Source: Candidatus Acidulidesulfobacter diazotrophicus
GTDB lineage: Bacteria > SZUA-79 > Acidulodesulfobacterales > Acidulodesulfobacteraceae
Reading direction: 5' to 3'
DNA length: 64,000 nucleotides
Assembly: GCA_004195025.1 (NCBI GenBank)
Contig: SGBB01000003.1
Span: 62,001-126,000, forward strand
Numbering within the stretch: position 1 is the stretch's first letter; every line of letters begins with the position of its first letter. The notes under the pieces were generated by a model. That model saw only the letters and a program-made list of their open reading frames with translations, was not told the DNA's origin and made no database searches. This document shows positions 8,577-17,770 of the stretch, one piece after another. The translations under genes were made by a program, and so were the position numbers.

Positions 8577-10016
8577 ATGAAAATAAAAAATATTAAAAAA
8601 ATATTTGTCATTAAAAATAATTTGATATTATTTTTAATTATAATATTAAGCACCTTTTCAATAACATTATTTAATTTCATAAATAATTCCCATGCAAGTA
8701 CAAAATTAAAAACTGTTAAGCTTTTTAATTTTTCTTCAAAAAATTCGCTTTCAATAAAAAAAGCTTTTTTTTATGCATTAAAATATAATAAACTTATTAA
8801 AATTGCTAAGTATAAACTTCAAGATTCTAAATATGACGAGAACGAAGCTTTTAGCGGATTTTTGCCGAAAATTAATTTTAATGAGATTTATATGAATACA
8901 AACAATCCTTTATATGCTTTTGGGAATATTTTAAACCAAAGAGTTCTTACAAATCAAAATGCTCAATATTATTTTAGTCCTTCTTTCTTAGATAGCCCCG
9001 GAATGATTCAAAATTACGAATCTAATTTTCAAATTGAAGAACCAATATTTATGGGCGGAAAAATTTATTTAGGGTATCAAAGAGCAGTTCTTCATAAAGA
9101 TGCTTTAAAAAAAAATCTTAGTGAATCTCAGCAAAAAGTATTATATGATGTTGCGAAGGCTTATTATTCTGCTGATTTAGCATTAAGATATGTTAATTTG
9201 ATGAAAAATTTAGTTAAAACTATGCGGGTATATAAAAATTTAACTGACAATCTTTATAAAGAAGGTCAAGTTGTTTCTTCCGACGTTTTAAGAGCAAAAG
9301 TTGCCCTTGCTTCCATGAAAGAAAAATTTGCATCTGCTAAAAAAAACTACAAGATTGCTCTTTATTATTTAAACATTACTATGGGGGTGCCGATAGACAC
9401 TGAATTTAATTTATCAACTAACTTTAAATTTAAACCTTTTGTTAATCCAATTTCAATTAAGACCTTGCAAAATGAAGCCATGAGATACCGTCCTGATTAT
9501 AAAGCTATGGTTTTAAACAAAAAAAATGTAGCTTTGGGTGTTACAGAAGCGGAAGGAAAATTTTTGCCAAAAATATCCGCTGCCTATAATTATTACAGTA
9601 ATGCTCCTACTTTTCATCCCGGAGATTCTTACAGCTATAGTTTTATGATTATGCTTCATTTTAATATATTTTCTGGATTATATGACTACAACAATCTGGA
9701 AAAATCCCGCACAGCTTTAAATACAATTGCCGCATACAAAGATTTATTTAAAAATAAAATTGAAATGCAGGTACGGAATGCTTACTTAAAATATAAAACG
9801 GATATAATAAATACTAAAGTTGCTAAATTAGCATCATTAAATGCAAAAAAAACTTTAAAAATTACAAGAAACAGATATAAAGCAGGGATTACTACACTAA
9901 TCAATCTTGACAGAACGCTTGATGACTATAAGAAGGCAAAATTAAATTATATTAATAGTTTATATAAACTTAATTTAGACAAATATTACATTAAATTAGT
10001 TACCGGAACAATTTAG
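8577..10016 (+). CDS. TolC-family outer membrane efflux channel protein
   Basis: This 479-residue protein starts with a basic stretch and a hydrophobic signal segment (about residues 14-42, ending ...NNSHASTKL), as for an exported protein. It then shows two outer-membrane-efflux-protein halves. Each half has long Lys/Ala-rich coiled-coil helices with the typical ALRYVNLMKNLVKTMRVY, GQVVSSDVLRAKVAL and RYKAGITTLINLDRTLDDY patterns. The family forms trimeric channel-tunnels that couple inner-membrane pumps to the outside. No membrane-fusion protein or RND/MFS pump is directly adjacent. The ribosome site is weak in the A-rich leader. Confidence 0.9.
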   Translation: MKIKNIKKIFVIKNNLILFLIIILSTFSITLFNFINNSHASTKLKTVKLFNFSSKNSLSIKKAFFYALKYNKLIKIAKYKLQDSKYDENEAFSGFLPKINFNEIYMNTNNPLYAFGNILNQRVLTNQNAQYYFSPSFLDSPGMIQNYESNFQIEEPIFMGGKIYLGYQRAVLHKDALKKNLSESQQKVLYDVAKAYYSADLALRYVNLMKNLVKTMRVYKNLTDNLYKEGQVVSSDVLRAKVALASMKEKFASAKKNYKIALYYLNITMGVPIDTEFNLSTNFKFKPFVNPISIKTLQNEAMRYRPDYKAMVLNKKNVALGVTEAEGKFLPKISAAYNYYSNAPTFHPGDSYSYSFMIMLHFNIFSGLYDYNNLEKSRTALNTIAAYKDLFKNKIEMQVRNAYLKYKTDIINTKVAKLASLNAKKTLKITRNRYKAGITTLINLDRTLDDYKKAKLNYINSLYKLNLDKYYIKLVTGTI

Positions 10017-10019
10017 TAT

Positions 10020-10190
10020 ATCTTAAAGCAGTCATCCATAGAAAATATTAAATATACAACAATAATTTAAGAATTTTGGATTCCTGCCTGCGCAGGAATG
10101 ACACCCAACAGGTGAAACTATAAATCCTCTCAAAGTCATTATAGCTATAGCGGTAATCCAAAATATAAAATTCTATTGCAGTAATTAGGT
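10020..10190. repeat. Family B inverted-repeat element (degenerate copy)
   Basis: The region has the family B layout: a CATAGAAAATATTAAATATAC-like left part, the palindrome ATTCCTGCCTGCGCAGGAAT (10080-10099) followed by GACACC, the CAGGTGAAA...CTCTCAAAGTCAT middle, and a right end CTATTGCAGTAATTAGGT (10173-10190). The middle and right side match the complete copy at 43.5 kb. The second internal palindrome is decayed (GTCATTATAGCTATAGCGGTAATCC). It lies between the TolC-like gene and the FmdB gene. Confidence 0.65.
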
Positions 10191-10280
10191 AAATTAAGCC
10201 ATTGAAAAATTATTATAAATATTGTATACTATATATATAGTAATTTATTAAATAATTATATACGGAGGTTTTATAATAAG

Positions 10281-10502
10281 ATGCCTATTCATGAATATGA
10301 GTGCAAGAAATGCGGTTTGACTTTTGAGATTTATCAAAGGATTACAGAAACAGCCAAAGATGTTAAATGTCCTACTTGCGGAGCTGAAAATCCTGAGAGA
10401 AAGATTAGCGCTTTTAGCAGTTGCGGAACAAGCAGCGGTTCTAACGGTTATGTAGGTGGAGGCTCCTGTTCTTCAGGAGGACATAGCAGCGGGTTTGGCT
10501 GA
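10281..10502 (+). CDS. FmdB/CxxC_CxxC-type zinc-ribbon protein
   Basis: A 73-residue protein whose first ~45 residues are the FmdB putative-regulatory zinc ribbon: MPIHEYECKKCGLTFE followed by VKCPTCG, giving two CxxC pairs for one zinc. The tail is a flexible Ser/Gly-rich stretch with three more cysteines (SSCGTSSGSNG, GGGSCSSGGHSSGFG), a usual feature of this family. The function is not established. The name comes from a methylotroph locus, and the proteins are widespread in deltaproteobacteria. GGAGG lies 12 bases before the ATG. A hairpin follows the stop closely. Confidence 0.85.
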   Translation: MPIHEYECKKCGLTFEIYQRITETAKDVKCPTCGAENPERKISAFSSCGTSSGSNGYVGGGSCSSGGHSSGFG

Positions 10503-10506
10503 AGTT

Positions 10507-10533
10507 AATATAAAGGCAGGTTGCCTTTATATT
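10507..10533 (+). terminator. Hairpin after the FmdB gene
   Basis: AATATAAAGGCA-GGT-TGCCTTTATATT forms a perfect 12-bp stem with a 3-base loop starting 4 bases after the stop codon. There is no T tract on either strand, so it may stabilise the mRNA 3' end rather than act as an intrinsic terminator. The following ~280 bases to 10811 are A/T-rich with no gene. Confidence 0.55.
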
Positions 10534-10811
10534 AAAAATAAAGTAAATTAAAATTTAGGATATTATTTAAGTATTTTTATATTTATTAATATATTATTAT
10601 AAAATATAAAACAATGAAATAATTTAGAAATTACTTATAGATTAAAAATATAAATAATAATAATAATATTGTTTAATTATCTTTTAATAAATTTAATAAA
10701 TAGTTGATTAAAAATTAATTAAAATATTTAATTTGTTTAAATTTATTTAAATTTTAAACAAATTATTTTTAGTTAGTATTAATCTCTCATCAATATTTTA
10801 ATCTTATTAAT

Positions 10812-11285
10812 TCAATATCTTAATGTTGCGATTAATCTTTTGGGCTTTAATAAAAGATTAATCGCATCTTCTATTTTTCCTATTATAATGTCACAGTGAA
10901 GAGCTGCTTTTAAAGAAAGTCCTTCTACGCCCATAATGCCAATGCCGATAAAGCCTTGTTTAAACATCGCGTAATCATTATGCCCATTGCCTATTACAAC
11001 AGTTTCTGAATATCCTAATTTATAAACTATATCTTTTTTCTTTTCGGCAGAATTTTTACCTTTTATAATATATAATTTACATTTAATTAAATCTTTTACC
11101 GATTCTGACGCTGTTCCGAATGTATCAGATGTTATTACATAAATATTTACTTTTTTAGATAGCTCATTTAATAATTGTACGACTGAATCTGTAATTATGC
11201 CGTCTTCTGCAATTGTTCCGTTCATATCAAAAACAACATTTTTTATTACAGCATCGGCGTTTCCGGGAATATTTAATTGTATCAT
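10812..11285 (-). CDS. HAD-family hydrolase, soluble P-type-ATPase-like
   Basis: The start chosen is the internal ATG (complement of 11283-11285), because GGAGG sits 7 bases before it; an upstream in-frame ATG at 11300 has no such site. The ~157-residue product has motif I VVFDMNGTIAEDG, motif II ITSDTFGT and motif IV VIGNGHNDYAMFKQ. This resembles the P-domain of P-type ATPases without any membrane part (the COG4087-like group). Such proteins are assumed to be small phosphatases; the substrate is unknown. It is a single gene upstream of nothing obvious, about 250 bp after the proS stop-side region. Confidence 0.78.
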   Translation of the reverse strand: MIQLNIPGNADAVIKNVVFDMNGTIAEDGIITDSVVQLLNELSKKVNIYVITSDTFGTASESVKDLIKCKLYIIKGKNSAEKKKDIVYKLGYSETVVIGNGHNDYAMFKQGFIGIGIMGVEGLSLKAALHCDIIIGKIEDAINLLLKPKRLIATLRY

Positions 11286-11542
11286 GATTGAAACCTCCAT
11301 ATTAAAAAATAAATAATAGACAAATTATATATAAAAATCTATATAAAAATATTAACTATAGTTTACTATTAATCTATAAAACTATTGGCAAACCTTATTT
11401 TTAATTTTTTATAGAACTACAAAATAATTTATCAGTTAGCTTATATTATTTATACTATATTATAATATCTTAAAAAATAAGCTGCAAACTTGAATTAGCT
11501 TACCGGAATATCGCAAGGTATTTGGTCTTTAAATTATTTAAA

Positions 11543-13273
11543 TTATTTTATAAATCCGTCAATTAAAGAAAATTCTTTTATTCTTGCGTATAAATCTTCT
11601 AAGTTATCATAAAATTCTTTTTCGCCGGTTTTTCTTACAGAAAGTTCAAATTTATTTTCTTTTATAGTCTTGTTCCCTATTATTATTTTCATAGGAATTC
11701 CAATCAGATCATTGTCTTTTAATTTAACTCCCGCCGACAATTTTCTATCGTCATATAAAACATCTATTCCTGATTTTAATAAATCATCGTATATTTTATC
11801 TGCAATACTTTTTATATTTTCGTCGTTAGGATTTAAAGAAACGACGGAAACTACAAATGGACTAACGGAAACAGGCAAATTAATACCGTTTTCATCGGAA
11901 AAAATCTCTATTAACGCTTGAAAGGTTCTTCCGACTCCTATACCATAACATCCCATAACAAAATGCTTATTTATGCCTTTTTCGTCTAAAAATCCGGCGT
12001 CCATAACAGATGAATATTTTTCTTCTAATTTAAAAATATGCCCCAGCTCAATCGTATTTTTAACATTTAAACGTCCAGAACATCTTAAGCATATATCGCC
12101 GTCTTTGACAGTCCTAATGTCTGCCGTTATATCGGATATAAAATCCCTGCCGGGTTTAACATTTGCCATATGAAAATCTTTTTCATTCGCTCCCGTTATC
12201 CAGTATTCCTGAGCCTGTATCTCTTCATCAATAATTATAAGCTTAATATTTTGAAGTCCGAACGGTCCTGCAAAACCGCAAGGCGCGCAAGTTATATTTT
12301 CAACATCTTTCTCTTTGGCAAGATTAAGCTCTTTAACTTCTGCTATTTTTTTAAGTTTATGTTCATTAATTTCCCTATCGCCTCTTACCATAGCAGCTAT
12401 AAAACCTATCTCGCTTTCATAAATTATTGTTTTTGCAAAACTTTCTGCATCAATTTTTAAATAGCCGCTTACCTCTTCAATAGTTTTTTTATCAGGTGTT
12501 GCAAGTTTAGTCATTTTTGGCTGTCTGCATGATTTTAAAGGCTCGGGAAAATTACCTGCAGATACCGCTGATTCTAAAGAAGCGCTATATCCGCAATTAT
12601 TGCATATTGCAATTTTATCTTCTCCGTATTCGCTTATAACCATAAGTTCTTCTGAATATGAGCCTCCTATTTCACCTGAATCCGCTTTAATAAAAATAAA
12701 ATCAAAACCAAGACGTTTAAATAAATTAGTATAGGCTTTTTTCATCTTTCTATAGCTTTCATCTAATCCTCCGCTATCAATGTCAAAACTATAAGCATCT
12801 TTCATGATAAACTCTTTAGCCCGCATAAGTCCATATCTCGGACGCATTTCATCTCTAAATTTTAAATGTATCTGGTATAATGTAAGCGGAAGTTCTTTGT
12901 AAGAATGCACATTTTTGCCCACTAAATCGGTGATAACCTCTTCATAAGTAGGAGCAAGACAAAAATCTCTATCCTGTCTGTCTTTGAATCTTAATAATTC
13001 TTTGCCGTAATCTTTATCCCTGCCTGATTGTTTCCATAACTCAAGAGGCTGAACAAACGGCATTGAAAGTTCAATGGCTCCGGCATTATTCATTTCTTCT
13101 CTTATTATATTTTCTAATTTTTTTAATGATTTATATCCTAAAGGAAGGTAAGCGTAAATTCCGCCCGAAAGCTGTCTTACATAGCCTGCTCTCAGCATAA
13201 GTTTATGGCTTTGCAGCACTGCTTCTTTAGGGTCTTCTTTTAAAGAAGGTATGAAAAATTGCGAATATCTCAT
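11543..13273 (-). CDS. proS: Prolyl-tRNA synthetase (bacterial type)
   Basis: This 576-residue class II synthetase charges tRNA-Pro. It opens with MRYSQFFIPSLKEDP and the motif 1 region LSGGIYAYLPLGYKSL. Motif 2 is RDEMRPRYGLMRAKEF and motif 3 is CYGIGVGRTFQALIE. A long insertion (about residues 235-390) between motifs 2 and 3 matches the YbaK-like editing domain of bacterial-type ProRS, which hydrolyses mischarged Ala-tRNA-Pro. The length is normal. The start overlaps the ispG stop by 4 bases (ATGA), so the two are translationally coupled. Confidence 0.97.
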   Translation of the reverse strand: MRYSQFFIPSLKEDPKEAVLQSHKLMLRAGYVRQLSGGIYAYLPLGYKSLKKLENIIREEMNNAGAIELSMPFVQPLELWKQSGRDKDYGKELLRFKDRQDRDFCLAPTYEEVITDLVGKNVHSYKELPLTLYQIHLKFRDEMRPRYGLMRAKEFIMKDAYSFDIDSGGLDESYRKMKKAYTNLFKRLGFDFIFIKADSGEIGGSYSEELMVISEYGEDKIAICNNCGYSASLESAVSAGNFPEPLKSCRQPKMTKLATPDKKTIEEVSGYLKIDAESFAKTIIYESEIGFIAAMVRGDREINEHKLKKIAEVKELNLAKEKDVENITCAPCGFAGPFGLQNIKLIIIDEEIQAQEYWITGANEKDFHMANVKPGRDFISDITADIRTVKDGDICLRCSGRLNVKNTIELGHIFKLEEKYSSVMDAGFLDEKGINKHFVMGCYGIGVGRTFQALIEIFSDENGINLPVSVSPFVVSVVSLNPNDENIKSIADKIYDDLLKSGIDVLYDDRKLSAGVKLKDNDLIGIPMKIIIGNKTIKENKFELSVRKTGEKEFYDNLEDLYARIKEFSLIDGFIK

Positions 13274-14340
13274 ATAATTTTTTCTCCCGTTATCTTTTCA
13301 ATTTCATTTATTAAAGCATTCATCACTTCATTATTATTATATTTTCCTACAATTTTTCCTTTTGAAAACAATACGGATTTTTCTTTTCCGCCTGCTATGC
13401 CCACATCGGCATGCATTGATTCACCGGGACCGTTAACGACGCATCCCATAATTGCAACTTTAATATTAGATTTCATTGACGAAGTTTTTCTTTCCGCTTC
13501 CTTTGCAAAACCGACAATATCAATTTCAGCTCTGCCGCATGTAGGACAGGAAATAAGTTCTACGCCTTCTTTTCTTAAACCTAAATCTCTTAAAATATGA
13601 AAACCTGCTATTACTTCAGTCACAGGATTATCGCTTAGCGAAACCCTTATAGTATCTCCTATTCCTTTATAAAGCAAAATGCCTATGCCTATGCCTGACT
13701 TTATCGCTCCGGAGAATACCGTTCCTGCTTCGGTAATACCCACATGCAAAGGATATTCTACTTTATCGCTTAATAATTCATAAGCTTTAACCGTAGTCAA
13801 TACATCGGTCGATTTTAAAGATATTTTAATATCGTAAAACGATTCTTTTTCTAATATATTAATATGATTAAGAGCACTCTCTAACATAGCCTGTGAAAAA
13901 TCCCCGTTATATTTATCAAGCATACCTTTTTCAATAGAACCTGAATTAACGCCTATTCTAATAGGAATTTCATTGTCTTTGCAAGCTTTAATTACTTCTT
14001 TGACTTTTATCTTATCACCTATATTTCCAGGATTTATTCTTAAGCCTGCGATACCTGCCTTAATAGATTTTAATGCTAAAATATGATTAAAATGAATATC
14101 TGCAATGACGGGAATTTTAACATTTTTAATTATTGTTTTAAGAGATTCGGCTGCTTCATCTGTATTAACGGTTACCCGAACTATGTCGCACCTGTATTTT
14201 TCTATTTCTTGTATTTGAGAAATTGTTGATTCGGCATCTTCTGTATATGTATTGGTCATCGTCTGCACAGAGATAGGATTATCACCGCCGATAGAGACAT
14301 TTCCGACTTTAATTGTTTTTGTGTGCTTTCTTCTGATCAT
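13270..14340 (-). CDS. ispG: (E)-4-hydroxy-3-methylbut-2-enyl-diphosphate synthase
   Basis: IspG (GcpE) converts MEcPP to HMBPP in the MEP isoprenoid route using a [4Fe-4S] cluster. The 356-residue protein has the TIM-barrel start VSIGGDNPISVQTMTNT, the LRINPGNIG block at ~100-108, and the cluster ligands C265, C268 (SCPTCGR) and C300 plus E307 (GCVVNGPGE). It is the short bacterial form without the plant insertion. It is followed by proS with a 4-base overlap, an order also seen in other deltaproteobacteria. The MEP product would feed ispB at the right end of the window. Confidence 0.97.
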   Translation of the reverse strand: MIRRKHTKTIKVGNVSIGGDNPISVQTMTNTYTEDAESTISQIQEIEKYRCDIVRVTVNTDEAAESLKTIIKNVKIPVIADIHFNHILALKSIKAGIAGLRINPGNIGDKIKVKEVIKACKDNEIPIRIGVNSGSIEKGMLDKYNGDFSQAMLESALNHINILEKESFYDIKISLKSTDVLTTVKAYELLSDKVEYPLHVGITEAGTVFSGAIKSGIGIGILLYKGIGDTIRVSLSDNPVTEVIAGFHILRDLGLRKEGVELISCPTCGRAEIDIVGFAKEAERKTSSMKSNIKVAIMGCVVNGPGESMHADVGIAGGKEKSVLFSKGKIVGKYNNNEVMNALINEIEKITGEKII

Positions 14341-14388
14341 TTTTTGATAAATTTAAATATTACATTTAAATTTTAATAAATAGTAATA

Positions 14389-14599
14389 AATTGAGGCTGC
14401 CGCCGTTTTATTACTATTCATAAACAGATAAAGAAATAGAATAGAGACGCCATTTTTATAAAAAATATACATAAACATGTTCAATTGCCGTTTTATTATT
14501 GTTAATATATTATCTTATATAAGTATTAACAATAATTTTAATTGATAATAATAAATAAATAATTCTTAAATAAATAATAAAACGGCAGCAGCCTCAATT
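14389..14599. repeat. MITE-like element with nested inverted repeats
   Basis: The ends are inverted copies of a 25-bp sequence (14389-14413 and 14575-14599; 24 of 25 positions agree), with AATTGAGGCTG outermost. Inside lies a second, perfect 13-bp inverted pair, ATTATTGTTAATA (14495-14507) and its complement (14524-14536). The block GCCGTTTTATT occurs in both termini and again in the middle. No protein is encoded. It occupies most of the gap between the GT2 gene and ispG. It is unlike families A and B. Terminator activity for the upstream gene is possible. Confidence 0.65.
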
Positions 14600-14683
14600 A
14601 TTTTAATCTATTTTTATATTTCCTGTATTTATTATTTACTGTATTAAACCAAATCTTATGATGTTTATTTCAATTATATCTTT

Positions 14684-15397
14684 TTATCTTACTACATCAT
14701 AATATGACGGCGGTTTAATAAAGTAGCCTTTCGTCCACTCTAATGTTATTTTTAAATAACCCGCTGTTTCAAATCTTCTCATTGAGGTAATAGCGCTAAT
14801 ATCTCCAATATACTTAAATTTAGCATGATTTTTTAAAGCTAACTTGATAAATTTCAGATCTTCGCCTGCAGGCATCTTTTCATCAAAGCCTTTAACTTTA
14901 TTATATATTTCTTTATGGCAAAATATAAGTGCCATAGAAGTTTTTGAAATTATATGCGCAATGTTATTGCAAAACATAAAAATTCTTGGTTTTAATGATT
15001 GAATATCAGGATAAAGTTTAGAAGTTCCAATGCTATTTGGTTTATTTTTTAATGAATCTAATTTCTTAATAAAACCGCCATTTAACAGAGTGTCGGCATC
15101 TAAAAATAATAAAACATTGCCTCTAGATAATTTTGCTCCTATATTTCTGGCTTCAGATACCCCGCAAAAATTGCCTGCAATTAAATTTACTTTAGGATAG
15201 CGGCTTACTATAAACTCTGTTTTATCTTTACCTTTGCTTACAACCACAATTATTTCGCATAGGGTTTGGTCTGTGGAGATGGCTTTTAAATCTGTATTTT
15301 TATCTACATATACAATATCTTTCTGATTTAAAATTTTCTCTAAAGAAACGCCTATATATTTTTCCTCTTCATGAGCAGGTATAATTATAGAAACCAT
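14684..15397 (-). CDS. Family 2 glycosyltransferase
   Basis: A 237-residue GT-A fold enzyme: MVSIIIPAHEEEKYI at the start (nucleotide-binding strand), SEARNIGAKLSRG around residues 81-93, and the metal-binding DXD as FLDADTLL (D100/D102). GEDLKFIKLA later provides the usual ED pair. No membrane segment is evident. The enzyme would transfer a sugar from an NDP-sugar onto an envelope lipid or glycan; donor and acceptor are unknown. It lies downstream of a second glycosyltransferase and a UPF0104 membrane protein on the same strand. A (TTTTA) tract lies right upstream and no Shine-Dalgarno sequence is seen. Confidence 0.88.
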   Translation of the reverse strand: MVSIIIPAHEEEKYIGVSLEKILNQKDIVYVDKNTDLKAISTDQTLCEIIVVVSKGKDKTEFIVSRYPKVNLIAGNFCGVSEARNIGAKLSRGNVLLFLDADTLLNGGFIKKLDSLKNKPNSIGTSKLYPDIQSLKPRIFMFCNNIAHIISKTSMALIFCHKEIYNKVKGFDEKMPAGEDLKFIKLALKNHAKFKYIGDISAITSMRRFETAGYLKITLEWTKGYFIKPPSYYDVVR

Positions 15398-15415
15398 GAT
15401 TTTAATTTTTTAAAT

Positions 15416-15470
15416 TTTTATTTTATTTTATTTTATTTTATTTTATTTTATTTTATTTTATTTTATTTTA
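15416..15470. repeat. Pentanucleotide microsatellite (TTTTA)11
   Basis: Eleven exact copies of TTTTA run from 15416 to 15470 and then degrade into TTTA repeats. On the minus strand this is (TAAAA)11 at 19 to 73 bases before the GT2 start codon, that is in its leader or promoter. Confidence 0.9.
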
Positions 15471-15584
15471 TTTATTTATATTTATTTAATTTATTAACTA
15501 TTTTATATTATTTAATTATCTAACTAATTGTTTATTTACCTAATTAATTTCTTAATTTCTTAAAATAAAATTTATTATATATTA

Positions 15585-16658
15585 TTAATTATGGCTCATC
15601 CCTATCTCTCTAAATAAATTTTCTACACTTTCATCGGTCTTCCATGGAGGCGCAAATCCTAAATAATTCTTAGCCGTTTCTAAATCTTGATTTATATCAA
15701 TATTTCTCTGCTTTTGCGAAAAAAATTTGCCTGTTTTTTTTAAATGATGAGCAAGATATAGCTGCTCGGTTTGACCCGGAGTCGGTATAAAAAAAGCTTT
15801 TTTTCCTATTTCTGCAACATCCATTATAGTCGTATAACCGGATCTTGAAATTACCATTTTTGACCTGTTCATTAATTCATCTCTTCTTTTTTTTTCAAGA
15901 AAAGAATAAATAACGGTATTACCATAAGTTTCCTTCTTATACTCTCCCGGTTTACCCAATGATACGGCAATATTACCTTTTAAATATTTCAACTGAGGCA
16001 AGATTTGATTCTCTAATATAGTTCTTGTAGGTTCGGGACCTGATATAGAAAAAAGATAATCAATATCTTCTTTAATGTCAATTTGTTCAAAATCAGATAA
16101 AATCCCTATATATTTTACTTTATCACTATTAAAATAACGCAAATTATGGGATAAATCGCCTGATAAAGAATTATTTTCATAATCTGGAATGATTATTTTA
16201 TTAAATTTATTTAAAAGAAAATGATTTAAGTATTCAGTAATAATTTCAGCAGGCAATATTCTAAAAGGGGCGATAAATCGCGGTTGATGAAATATCAAAT
16301 AGGAAGGGACATCATTTGAATAAGAACCGAATCTTGAATCTGAAATTATTAAATCAATTTTTCTTTCTTTAACTAAATTTGTTACTTCAATATTTTCTTG
16401 CTTTATTGCATTTAAAATAGCAGGTGCGGTTTTTAAAAATCTTAAAGCAAAACCTATTTTCTCTGAAAAAGGTGAGGGGTATTCCGTTGAGTTTATAAAC
16501 TCGCAATTATTATGAAGTTCAGATTTTAAAAGGGCAAGGCTTCGACCGTCGGTATATACAATAACCTCATTTGATTCATCAACCAAACGTCTTATCACGG
16601 GCAGCGATCTGGTAGCATGCCCTAGTCCCCAGCTGCACAAAGAATAAAATATTTTCAT
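15585..16658 (-). CDS. GT-B glycosyltransferase, MJ1255/MurG-like
   Basis: This 357-residue protein begins MKIFYSLCSWGLGHATRSLP, with the GxGHxxR N-terminal glycine loop shared with MurG and the MJ1255 family. The donor-site region is VISRSGYTTIMDVAEIGKKA followed by FFIPTPGQTEQLYLAHHL, typical of UDP-sugar (often UDP-GlcNAc-like) binding. The family occurs in archaea and scattered bacteria, and acceptors are unknown. It overlaps the UPF0104 gene upstream by 4 bases, so the two are an operon and probably act on the same lipid-linked product at the inner membrane. Confidence 0.82.
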   Translation of the reverse strand: MKIFYSLCSWGLGHATRSLPVIRRLVDESNEVIVYTDGRSLALLKSELHNNCEFINSTEYPSPFSEKIGFALRFLKTAPAILNAIKQENIEVTNLVKERKIDLIISDSRFGSYSNDVPSYLIFHQPRFIAPFRILPAEIITEYLNHFLLNKFNKIIIPDYENNSLSGDLSHNLRYFNSDKVKYIGILSDFEQIDIKEDIDYLFSISGPEPTRTILENQILPQLKYLKGNIAVSLGKPGEYKKETYGNTVIYSFLEKKRRDELMNRSKMVISRSGYTTIMDVAEIGKKAFFIPTPGQTEQLYLAHHLKKTGKFFSQKQRNIDINQDLETAKNYLGFAPPWKTDESVENLFREIGMSHN

Positions 16659-17671
16659 ATTTTTTCTATATTATCTTTTTTAAAAAGACGTATTCCATAA
16701 TGAGGTAAAATAATAAATGAAAATCCTACAATAGCAAGATTTATAATTCTCATAATAAGACTAAATGTAAGCCCTATGTCAGAACCCATGCCGAGCAAAT
16801 CAAATAATCCTACTTGCGAAAGTTCATAAGTTCCTGCAGAACCCGGCGCCAAAGGCAAAGCAAAAACAAGCATCGACACCGAAAACACAAGCAATGTTTT
16901 AGAAAAACCCATATCTATTCCAAGATAATGGACAAGAAGCCATATCTGCAAAATAAGAATTATTGCAACCAATAGACTTAGAAATACACTGAGCAAAAGA
17001 TATTTGACACCTTTTGTAAAAAAAAAATGCATTTCTTTTTCTAATTCGTTAATGTGCGATGTAATCTTAGTTATTATTTTATTTAAAAACTTAATTTTTG
17101 ATAAATTAATTAGAATTTTCGTAAAAAATCTGTTATCTATTATAGGATTTAATAAAAAAAATAATGTCATTATACCGATAAAAATACCTGCAATAAATAA
17201 AAAAACCCATATTTCCGGCGGCAGATAAAAATATTTGAATCCTAAAATAAGCCCAAGATAAATAAATACTAAAAAAACAGAAAATTCTACAACTTTTGAT
17301 GCAAGTCCTGCAGAAAATCCCTGCTTAAATTCTAATCCTTTTTTTTTCTTAAGTATCAGAGCCATGACGGCATCGCCGCTTATAAATCCTGCCAATATAC
17401 CCGAAGGAGAAATATAATTAGCGCTAAATCCTATAATCTTAATAAACAACAAATTTAATAAATCAATCTTTACATTATATACATTAAGAGCATTGTTTAT
17501 AGATAGGGCAGAAAAAAACAAAGCAAGCAAAGAAAGAAAGACTAAAATAAAACAGTCTTCAATGCTTATATGATCAATTGTTCTTAAAATACTTGCAGGA
17601 CCTATTATTAGAATAAGAATAGCTATTAGAACCAAACTAACTAATCCAGATATTATAAAAGTCTTATTCAA
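16655..17671 (-). CDS. UPF0104 / lysylphosphatidylglycerol synthase-type membrane protein
   Basis: This 338-residue integral membrane protein has about eight hydrophobic segments and the family signatures FSANYISPSGILAGFISGDAV and LPLAPGSAGTYELSQVGLF. The family (TIGR00374, AglD/MprF-like membrane domain) includes flippase-type domains and proteins next to glycosyltransferases. It has no cytosolic aminoacyl-transfer domain, so lysyl-PG synthesis is unlikely. The 4-base overlap with the downstream glycosyltransferase supports a role in moving or modifying a glycolipid. GGAGAT precedes the ATG. Confidence 0.8.
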   Translation of the reverse strand: MNKTFIISGLVSLVLIAILILIIGPASILRTIDHISIEDCFILVFLSLLALFFSALSINNALNVYNVKIDLLNLLFIKIIGFSANYISPSGILAGFISGDAVMALILKKKKGLEFKQGFSAGLASKVVEFSVFLVFIYLGLILGFKYFYLPPEIWVFLFIAGIFIGIMTLFFLLNPIIDNRFFTKILINLSKIKFLNKIITKITSHINELEKEMHFFFTKGVKYLLLSVFLSLLVAIILILQIWLLVHYLGIDMGFSKTLLVFSVSMLVFALPLAPGSAGTYELSQVGLFDLLGMGSDIGLTFSLIMRIINLAIVGFSFIILPHYGIRLFKKDNIEKI

Positions 17672-17770
17672 TAAATAATCTCCTTAAAAGTTTACAGCTA
17701 TTGAAAATCCTTATATCTCCTCTTTTATATTTTATATAATACTATCAAAATATTATCTCAAAGACAATCT

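Noticed and set aside
11670-12460. Open frames on the plus strand opposite proS
   Set aside because: They are complements of a clear, full-length prolyl-tRNA synthetase and show no family motifs or ribosome sites.
16655-17671. Lysylphosphatidylglycerol synthase (MprF) activity
   Set aside because: Only the membrane domain is present; the cytosolic aminoacyl-transferase domain is missing.
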